A stretch of DNA of 64,000 bases from Candidatus Brachythrix odensensis (GTDB lineage Bacteria; Chloroflexota; Anaerolineae; J036; Brachytrichaceae), in NCBI GenBank assembly GCA_016714465.1, contig JADKDT010000028.1, forward strand, positions 95,258 through 159,257, written 5' to 3'. Position numbers and translations under genes: made by a program. The notes below the pieces were generated by a model, which saw only the letters and a list, made by a program, of their open reading frames with translations, had not been told where the DNA came from and searched no databases. How positions within the stretch are numbered: the first letter of the stretch is position 1; each line of letters starts with the position of its first letter. Positions 8,059 to 14,826 of the stretch are shown here, in pieces.

Positions 8059-8979
8059 TTATCCTGCCAGCGCGCGATAGGCGATTCGATCCACCGCCAT
8101 TGCGCCAAATAGAAACGCCAGATACGCCATCGAGTAGAGATACAGGCCAAGCGCGGCGGAACGGGTCGGGTCAGTCCGCACATGCCAGGCCCGCCAGATG
8201 AAGATCCCGCCGGCAACCGCGGCGCCGGCGAGATAGACCAGCCCAAACATGCCAAGCGCCACCAGCGTCAGGCTCAGGCCAATCAGCACCAGGGTGTAGA
8301 TCCAGATCTGCCGCTGCGTTTCGGCTTCACCGGCAACGACGTTCATCATCGGGATCTTGGCCGCCGCATAGTTGCGAGTCTGCATCAAGGCGAGCGCCCA
8401 GAAGTGCGGGGGCGTCCACATAAAGACGATGACGAACAGGGACAGCGCCGTGAAATCCAAGCCATTTGCGACGGCCGCCCAGCCCACCAGAGCAGGAATC
8501 GCGCCAGCCCCCCCGCCGATGACGATGTTCTGGGGCGTGCTGCGCTTGAGCCACATCGTGTAGATCACGGTGTAGTAGAAGAATCCGGCCAGCGACAACA
8601 AGGCCGCCAACAAGTTGACGAAGACCGCAAACAGGACAAACGACATTGCGCCCAGCGTTAGCCCGAATGCCATTGCAACCCCCGGTGAGACGCGGCCGGC
8701 CGCGACCGGACGGATCCGGGTGCGGTTGCTCAGGAGCTTGTCGATGTCATGGTCGTAGGCCATGTTGACGGCGCTGGCCCCGCCCGCCATGAGATAGCCG
8801 CCCAGCATTGTCACCAACACGAGCGCCAGCGGCGGCAAGCCCCTGGGCGTCAGGAACATCGCCGCAAAGGTCGTGAACAGCAGCAACGCGACCACCTTGG
8901 GTTTGGTCAGCGCAATCGCGTCCGCCACGACCTGCCGCCAGCGCCGAAGCGGCGATGGTGCAGGCAAATCGTAATTCAT
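8059..8979 (-). CDS. ctaB: Protoheme IX farnesyltransferase (heme O synthase)
   Basis: 306 residues, polytopic UbiA-superfamily prenyltransferase. It adds a farnesyl group to the vinyl of heme B to give heme O, the precursor of heme A. The first Asp-rich motif reads 'NMAYDHDIDKLLSNRTRIRP', close to the CyoE/CtaB signature NxxxDxxxDxxMxRTxxRP. The cytoplasmic 'WTPPHFWALAL' loop is also diagnostic. The gene follows ctaD by 18 bases. No ctaA (heme A synthase) is seen in the window. Confidence 0.95.
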   Translation of the reverse strand: MNYDLPAPSPLRRWRQVVADAIALTKPKVVALLLFTTFAAMFLTPRGLPPLALVLVTMLGGYLMAGGASAVNMAYDHDIDKLLSNRTRIRPVAAGRVSPGVAMAFGLTLGAMSFVLFAVFVNLLAALLSLAGFFYYTVIYTMWLKRSTPQNIVIGGGAGAIPALVGWAAVANGLDFTALSLFVIVFMWTPPHFWALALMQTRNYAAAKIPMMNVVAGEAETQRQIWIYTLVLIGLSLTLVALGMFGLVYLAGAAVAGGIFIWRAWHVRTDPTRSAALGLYLYSMAYLAFLFGAMAVDRIAYRALAG

Positions 8980-8997
8980 GATGTCAGTTCGCGCAGC

Positions 8998-10662
8998 CTA
9001 GTGCTGCTGATCCTTCAGGCCGGTGCGCAGTTCCCACACCGGGCGCGCGCTCGTGACAACGGGGATCTTCTTGAAGTTGTACTCGGCTGGCGGAGAATCA
9101 GTCAACCACTCGAGGGTGTTTCCCTCAAACGGATTCTCTTCCGCCTTCGGCTGCCGGACGAGCTTCAGGTAGGCCCAAATGAAGACGAGCACGGAGAGCG
9201 CGATGACAAACGCGCCAATCGTGGCCGTCAGGTTGGCAATATCCCAGCCGCGATCAGAGCCATACACGGCAATCCGACGCGGCATGCCGAGCAGGCCCAG
9301 GATGTGCATCGGGAAGAAGGTCAGATTGAATCCGATCCACATCAATGCAAAGTGCAACTTGCCCAGGCGCTCGTCCAGCATCTTTCCAGTCATCTTGGGC
9401 ATCCAGTAATACAGACCCCCAAAAATGCCGAACACGCTTCCGCCAAACAGCACGTAGTGGAAATGGGCGACCACCCAGTATGAGTTGTGGAGTTGGGTAT
9501 CAACCGGAATGGCACCCTGAATGACACCCGTAATTCCCCCGATGACAAAGGTCGACAGAAATCCGAAAACCATCAGGAGCGGCGTCTTGAGATTCAGCGA
9601 CCCGCGCCACATCGTGGCGATCCAGTTAAACATCTTGACGCCGGTCGGGACCGCGATCACCATCGTCGTCAACATAAAGAAACGCTCAACCTCGGGGGCG
9701 ATCCCGCTGACGAACATGTGATGGGCCCAGGTCGTGAAACCAAGCACGCCGATTGCGATCGTCGACAGGATGATGACCTTCGGCCCGAAGATTGGCTTGC
9801 GCGAGAACACCGGCAGAATCTCGGAGATCATGCCCATCGCGGGCACGACCATGATGTAGACGGCCGGGTGGGAATAGAACCAGAACATGTGCTGCCACAG
9901 CCGGGCATTGCTCGTACTGAAGAACTGGGTGCCAAACTGCCGATCGGCGATCAGCATCACCATCGCAGCCGTCAGCACCGGCGTGGCCACCAGGATCATC
10001 CCAGCTGTCACGATGATCGACCAGGTGAACATCGGTATCCGCCAGGCCGTCATGCCCGGGGCCCGCATCGCATAAATGGTCACCAGGAAGTTGACCGCGC
10101 CAAGCGTCGATGAGATCCCCAGCAGGATCACACCCAGCACCCACAGATCCATCCCGATCTGAGGCGAGAACTTCTTGGCCGACAGGGGCACGTAGGCCGT
10201 CCAGGCCGCGCTCGACGAGAACTGGGTGAGCTCGGGCGCCTGAACCGTATATCCGATCACGGCCAGGGTCACCCCCGCCATGATGACGATGGCGGCGAAC
10301 ATGAACAGCCACAGGCTGAAGGCGTTCATGCGCGGGAAAGCCATGTCACGCGCGCCGATCTGCAGCGGAACAAGATAGTTCCCGAAACCGCCCGTCAGGA
10401 TCGGAATGACAAACAAGAAGATCATCCCCGTCCCATGCATGGTGAAGACCATGTTGTAGGCTTCCTGGGGCATGAACGTATTGTTCGGAACAGCGAGCTG
10501 GGTGCGAATGCCCAGGGCGAGCAGACCGGACAGCAGGAAGAAGACGAACGACGAGACGATGTAGGCGATGCCGATCTTCTTGTGATCGACCGTGGTCAGC
10601 AGATCAACCAGGCCGCTCAGGGCGCCGCCGCGGCGGGTGATGGGAACAGGAATGCTTGCCAT
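8998..10662 (-). CDS. ctaD: Cytochrome c oxidase subunit I, A2 subclass
   Basis: 554 residues, twelve helices. Heme a ligand in 'TMHGTGMIF'; CuB site 'FYSHPAVYIMVVPAMG' with its His and the cross-linked Tyr; CuB His pair in 'TWAHHMFVSG'; heme a3 and a ligands in 'VAHFHYVLFGG'. The D-channel Glu of A1 oxidases (HPEVY) is replaced by Ala, preceded by Tyr-Ser. This is the YSHP signature of A2-type enzymes such as the Rhodothermus caa3 oxidase. It couples O2 reduction to proton pumping at the membrane. It lies 61 bases after ctaC. Confidence 0.96.
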   Translation of the reverse strand: MASIPVPITRRGGALSGLVDLLTTVDHKKIGIAYIVSSFVFFLLSGLLALGIRTQLAVPNNTFMPQEAYNMVFTMHGTGMIFLFVIPILTGGFGNYLVPLQIGARDMAFPRMNAFSLWLFMFAAIVIMAGVTLAVIGYTVQAPELTQFSSSAAWTAYVPLSAKKFSPQIGMDLWVLGVILLGISSTLGAVNFLVTIYAMRAPGMTAWRIPMFTWSIIVTAGMILVATPVLTAAMVMLIADRQFGTQFFSTSNARLWQHMFWFYSHPAVYIMVVPAMGMISEILPVFSRKPIFGPKVIILSTIAIGVLGFTTWAHHMFVSGIAPEVERFFMLTTMVIAVPTGVKMFNWIATMWRGSLNLKTPLLMVFGFLSTFVIGGITGVIQGAIPVDTQLHNSYWVVAHFHYVLFGGSVFGIFGGLYYWMPKMTGKMLDERLGKLHFALMWIGFNLTFFPMHILGLLGMPRRIAVYGSDRGWDIANLTATIGAFVIALSVLVFIWAYLKLVRQPKAEENPFEGNTLEWLTDSPPAEYNFKKIPVVTSARPVWELRTGLKDQQH

Positions 10663-10723
10663 TCGGATGACTCCTGCCCGGGTGAACCACGGCGACTGGC
10701 GCCCCGGCCCTCGGGCAATCGGA

Positions 10724-11776
10724 CTACTTCAGCGTGAGCAGATAGGCGACCAGGTCAACTGCGTCGCGATTGGACAGCTTGTTGTTCGGCATCGCCGTGC
10801 CAGGCTTGACGCCAGCCGGGTTCTTCAACCAGGCATACAGGTTCTCCTGATTGATGGCCGCCCGAGGATCTGACGCCGGCAATTGGGCCAGCGTCGGGTA
10901 AGTGGCGAATTGGGTCAATTCGCGCGGCGCGACCTTGCCCTGGGCTTTGGTCCCCGCAATTTGGTGGCAGCTGGCGCACACGCCGCCGGTGAGAATTTCC
11001 TTTCCGCGCACCGGATCGGCCTTCGTGAAATCGGGCGGCAGGTTGCGCGCCACCGCCGTGGCCGAATACCACTGCCGGAACTCGAGCTCGGGGAGAACCT
11101 TGACCTTTGACAACATCAGCGCATGGTCCTTGCCGCAGAACACGTTGCATTGCCCGAGAAACTCCTGAGCCTTTCCGGTATCTGGCACGTTGAACCAGAC
11201 ATACGAACGGTCGCCCGGGTTCACGTAGCGCATCCCGCCAAAGGCCGGCACCCACCAGGCGTGAATGACATTGTCCGATGTCATATCGAGCCGGATATTC
11301 TTGCCAGCTGGCACCACCAGATCTTCGCCCACGCCCGTGCTCAGACCGAACGCGCCCAGTCCGTCATAGTCGGTGTAGTCGTAGGCCCAGAACCATTGCT
11401 TGCCGGTCACCTCAACCACCAGATCGACTTTCTGCGCGCGCTCCACCCGCGACTGCGCCTCGCGATCGCCGATTGCGTGCACGTGCGAAATCGGATTGGT
11501 GAGCGAGCCGGATGCCGTGAGCTGCGACATTGTATTGACCGTCATGACAAAGATCACGGCGATCAGCAATGCTGGCAATACCGTCCAGGTCAGCTCGGCA
11601 AGATTGTTGCCGTGGACCTGAACCGGGCTGTCTGTCGCCAATCGGCGCCGATAGCGGACCGCCGACCAGACCAGCAAACCTTCCACCAGCAAGAAGGTCA
11701 GAATGGAAAAGATATAGATGAAGTTGTAGAGCTCGCCGATAAGCCGGGCATCTTGAGTGATTTGTGGGAGCAGCAT
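10724..11776 (-). CDS. ctaC: Cytochrome c oxidase subunit II with fused cytochrome c (caa3 type)
   Basis: 350 residues. Two N-terminal membrane helices (residues 15-38 and 66-88) precede the cupredoxin domain. The CuA ligands are visible: 'NVIHAWWVP' and the cluster 'GQCNVFCGKDHALM'. A class I cytochrome c domain is fused at the C-terminus, with heme site 'CASCHQ' and axial Met in 'KPGTAMPN'. This makes it a caa3 enzyme that takes electrons directly from a carrier through its own heme c. It is the first gene of the cluster. There is no signal-peptide lipobox. Confidence 0.96.
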   Translation of the reverse strand: MLLPQITQDARLIGELYNFIYIFSILTFLLVEGLLVWSAVRYRRRLATDSPVQVHGNNLAELTWTVLPALLIAVIFVMTVNTMSQLTASGSLTNPISHVHAIGDREAQSRVERAQKVDLVVEVTGKQWFWAYDYTDYDGLGAFGLSTGVGEDLVVPAGKNIRLDMTSDNVIHAWWVPAFGGMRYVNPGDRSYVWFNVPDTGKAQEFLGQCNVFCGKDHALMLSKVKVLPELEFRQWYSATAVARNLPPDFTKADPVRGKEILTGGVCASCHQIAGTKAQGKVAPRELTQFATYPTLAQLPASDPRAAINQENLYAWLKNPAGVKPGTAMPNNKLSNRDAVDLVAYLLTLK

Positions 11777-11960
11777 CCGTCTCTATTCCCTCGAATAAAC
11801 GCGCGGGTCAGGTTGACGATTCGCTTTGAACCGCGCTCTGACCCACGGAATTTGAGCGCAGAGTTTAACACACGGGGTCTCTTTGACGCATGACATTCGT
11901 CCCGCGCCCGGGTGACGTTTCGGCCTGCCTCACAGCCTCGCGACCTTTGCTTAGAAGTCA

Positions 11961-12035
11961 TCCTGGAAACATCCGGCGAGATCGCAATCCCCGCGCTTCG
12001 CGCGGGGATTGCGATCTCGCCAGATGTTTCCAGGA
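11961..12035. repeat. Intergenic palindrome, 36-bp arms with one mismatch
   Basis: Arms 11961-11996 and 12000-12035 flank a TTC apex. The core is CCCCGCGC-TTC-GCGCGGGG inside GGCGAGATC. The left flank (AGAAGTCA at 11953-11960) is also found, inverted, next to the 57464 copy, so the original unit was probably about 94 nt. It ends seven bases from the stop codon of the glycosidase gene. Confidence 0.9.
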
Positions 12036-12041
12036 CGGCAT

Positions 12042-13280
12042 CTAGGGTCGCTTTGGCATGCGCTCGAGGGCGTCAAATGCCGGGCGCGGCACGCCATTCT
12101 TGCGAATCAGGCTGTACGAAAGTGAGCTGTCAACCGCCGGCGAGGTCCCCGCCTTGGCGATGTAGTCCAGATTGAAGACGATGGCCAGCCGAACCGTCCC
12201 GCCTGCGCGCATGAGCTCGAAGGCCCGCACGATCCAGGCTGCCTGCTCGGCCTCGGTGTTGTCGAGGGCAAACCCAAATCCCGGGGGCGCGCCAGAGACG
12301 CCCAGGTTGTCCATCGTCGGCCAGCCAAACTCCGTCACGCAGATCGGCTTGGGGCTGATCTGGCGATACGCGTCCAGGGTGCTTCGAAAAGACCAGGAGT
12401 GGTGGGGATTGTCAAATGGCCCGCGAAAAGTCGCGGTCGGGTCGTTGTAGCCGGCGTCGTGGCGCTGGTCGGGCGGCAGGTTGAAGCCATTGAGGTGGGC
12501 GCCGACGCAGTCCACCGCCGCGAGCCCGCCGGCGGCGGCCAGCTCGCCCAGATAGACGATGTCATCCCGGGACTCGGGGCCGTTGGCGCCGGTGGGCGCC
12601 AGCCCGCCGGCGATGACGATGAGAGCCGGGTCTATGGCCTTGAGAGTTGGTCCAATAGTGTTGAGAAACGCCGCGAACTCCGCTGCGTCGGGCCGGCCGG
12701 CGGTGAGCGTGCGGGGGGTCGTCCATTCGCGGGCCAGATTGCTTTCGTTCCAGATCTCAATTGCCTGCGTACAGCCGCGGTATCGGCCCGCGAGCAAGCC
12801 AAAGAAGCGGACCGCCTCGCGAGTATCGTCGGGCGGCCCCAACCGGTCCGGATCGCGCGGGTCATAGGCCGACCGCAGGCCAAAGGGCGCGTCGACGACC
12901 GAGAGCAGGATATTCAGCCCGCGCTCGTTGGCGTCATTGATGAAGACGTCGAGCAGGGCGAATTTGTCAATTGCGTAGGACCCCGGAACGGGCTCAAAAT
13001 CACGCCAGCGCACCTGGGCTTTGATCCAGTTCAACCCCAGCTTATCGCTGACCACCCGATTCCAGTAGCCGATATCCCCAACCGCATACTGCGACTGGAT
13101 GCCGTATCCAAATCCGGGCGCTGGCGGCCGGGCCTGGCGGCAGGTGAAATCCGGGACGCCCTCCACCCGGGCAGTGGGCGGCGGGGCCGGAGTCGGCCCG
13201 ACGACGATCTGGCACGCCAGCAGCAAGACTGCCGCCGCGCCAGTCAGTGCCAGGAGCCCGGTCCTTTTCATGAGGTGCAT
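12042..13280 (-). CDS. Clan-A glycoside-hydrolase-like lipoprotein
   Basis: 412 residues. A lipoprotein signal with lipobox 'LLLAC' places it on the outer face of the membrane. The rest is a single TIM-barrel domain. The general acid/base position is 'AIEIWNESNL' (Asn-Glu after strand 4) and the nucleophile position is 'ICVTEFGWP' (strand 7), the layout of clan GH-A enzymes such as GH5, GH39 and GH53. Substrate is unknown. It is the first of three paralogues in a row (12042-17814), about 50% similar by eye to the next. ATG 13271 is an alternative start. Confidence 0.8.
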   Translation of the reverse strand: MHLMKRTGLLALTGAAAVLLLACQIVVGPTPAPPPTARVEGVPDFTCRQARPPAPGFGYGIQSQYAVGDIGYWNRVVSDKLGLNWIKAQVRWRDFEPVPGSYAIDKFALLDVFINDANERGLNILLSVVDAPFGLRSAYDPRDPDRLGPPDDTREAVRFFGLLAGRYRGCTQAIEIWNESNLAREWTTPRTLTAGRPDAAEFAAFLNTIGPTLKAIDPALIVIAGGLAPTGANGPESRDDIVYLGELAAAGGLAAVDCVGAHLNGFNLPPDQRHDAGYNDPTATFRGPFDNPHHSWSFRSTLDAYRQISPKPICVTEFGWPTMDNLGVSGAPPGFGFALDNTEAEQAAWIVRAFELMRAGGTVRLAIVFNLDYIAKAGTSPAVDSSLSYSLIRKNGVPRPAFDALERMPKRP

Positions 13281-13293
13281 CGACGGGACTGTA

Positions 13294-13340
13294 TTCTGAA
13301 ACGATGTCCCCCAGCTCCGCTGGGGGACATCGTTTCAGAA
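13294..13340. repeat. Intergenic palindrome, 22-bp perfect arms
   Basis: TTCTGAAACGATGTCCCCC... (13294-13315) pairs exactly with 13319-13340 around TCC. It separates two glycosidase paralogues on the same strand. The apex differs from the usual TTC. Confidence 0.9.
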
Positions 13341-13359
13341 GAGAAGTTCGGCACGCAGT

Positions 13360-14808
13360 CTATGGCTTGGGCATTCGCTCGATCGCGTCGAAGGCCGGCC
13401 GCAGGGTGCCATCCGTTCGAATCACGCTGTAGATCGCCGGGTCGCCGCCCGCCTCGTTGGGCTTCTGTCCGATCTTGCGGCTGTAATCCAGATTGAAGAC
13501 GATCCCAAAGCGGACGTAACCCAGTTCGCGCAGGATGGTGAACCCCTGAGCAATCCAGTCGGCCTGCTCCTTCTCGGTATTGTCCAACGCAAAATCGAAG
13601 CCTGGCGGAAAGCCGGGCACGCCCAGGTTCTCCATCGACGGCCAGCCAAACTCGGTGACGCACATCGGTTTGTTCGTGCGCTGGCGATAGCCCTTGATCG
13701 TGCTCACAAACGACCATGAATGGTCGGGGTTGTCGAAGGGACCGCGGAACTTCGCTGTCGGGTCGTTGTAGCCGGCGTTCCATTCCTTGTCGGGCGGGAA
13801 GTTGAATCCGTTCAGATGCACGCCCACGCAATCCACCAGCCCGGCCCCGCCCGCGGCCACAAATTGGTCCATGTAGGCAAAGTCATCGGTGAATTGGCCG
13901 GCGACGGTCGCGCCGACCGGCGACAGGGCGCCCATGACCAGGAGCATGTTCGGATCCTCTTCCCGAATCGCCGGGCCCACGACCTTGAGGAAGTTCACAT
14001 ACTCGACCCCCGCGATGACGCCCCGCGGGGTTTGCCATTCGCGATCCAGGTTCATCTCGTTCCACACTTCGATAGCCTGGACACAGCCACGGTAGCGGGC
14101 GGTGATGCGCTTGAACAGACGGGCGGCCTCGTTGAAGTCGTCGGGCGGGCCGGCGTTTCCCCCCTTGAAGGACGTGCGCAGATAGTTTGGGGCGTCAATG
14201 ACGCCGAACAGAATGTTCAGGCCCTTCTTGTTGGCATCGCCCACAAAGGCATCCAGAATCTGCCAGCGATAGGCATCGATCTTGCCGCGCTCCGGCTCAT
14301 AGTCCTTCCAGCGGAACTGGGCCTTGGTCCAGGTCAGCTTGAGCTTTTCGGCCATGACGCTGTTCCACTCACCGATGTTGCCGACCGGCCAGTTGCTCTG
14401 GATGCCGTAGCCAAACTTGGCCGGCGCAACCCGTGGCGCAGGGCAGGAGAAGTCCTTGATCCCGGCGACCTGGCCATCCGGATCCGGCGGTCCGCCGGCA
14501 ACCAGCGTCGGCGCTGCGATTGGCGCTGTTGCCGCGGCAGTCGGCGCGGGCTTTCCCGGAATCGCGGTCGCGACCGGGGCGACAAATGTCACGCCGGGCA
14601 AGGGGGTCAGAAGTTTGACCACGGGCGCGAAGGGGGTCGACGTTGGCGCGCGTGCCCCGGTGCCTCCGGTCAAGGCCTGCAGGCCGACAATGAAGAGACC
14701 AACGCCAGCGACGAGTAACACCGCCGAGGCGATTGCGCCCACCACGACGCGGCGCGTCCGCATGCGCTGCTGACGCTCCAACTCTGGGGAAAATCGATAT
14801 CGGCTCAT
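13360..14808 (-). CDS. Clan-A glycoside-hydrolase-like protein, membrane-anchored
   Basis: 482 residues. A short cytoplasmic Arg-rich lead is followed by one membrane helix ('VVVGAIASAVLLVAGVGLF', residues 25-45) and an Ala/Pro/Thr linker to about residue 120. The TIM-barrel domain carries 'AIEVWNEMNLDREW' (acid/base) and 'MCVTEFGWPSM' (nucleophile). The domain aligns along its length with the upstream lipoprotein, including 'GYNDPTAKFRGPFDNP'. It is a type II membrane protein acting outside the cell; substrate unknown. The Pro/Thr linker suggests it spans a cell wall layer. Confidence 0.8.
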   Translation of the reverse strand: MSRYRFSPELERQQRMRTRRVVVGAIASAVLLVAGVGLFIVGLQALTGGTGARAPTSTPFAPVVKLLTPLPGVTFVAPVATAIPGKPAPTAAATAPIAAPTLVAGGPPDPDGQVAGIKDFSCPAPRVAPAKFGYGIQSNWPVGNIGEWNSVMAEKLKLTWTKAQFRWKDYEPERGKIDAYRWQILDAFVGDANKKGLNILFGVIDAPNYLRTSFKGGNAGPPDDFNEAARLFKRITARYRGCVQAIEVWNEMNLDREWQTPRGVIAGVEYVNFLKVVGPAIREEDPNMLLVMGALSPVGATVAGQFTDDFAYMDQFVAAGGAGLVDCVGVHLNGFNFPPDKEWNAGYNDPTAKFRGPFDNPDHSWSFVSTIKGYRQRTNKPMCVTEFGWPSMENLGVPGFPPGFDFALDNTEKEQADWIAQGFTILRELGYVRFGIVFNLDYSRKIGQKPNEAGGDPAIYSVIRTDGTLRPAFDAIERMPKP

Positions 14809-14826
14809 GGCGTTATTGGCCCCGTG

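Noticed and set aside
12399..13496. A 365-codon plus-strand frame
   Set aside because: It is antisense to two glycosidase genes and spans the intergenic palindrome; no recognisable domain or ribosome site.
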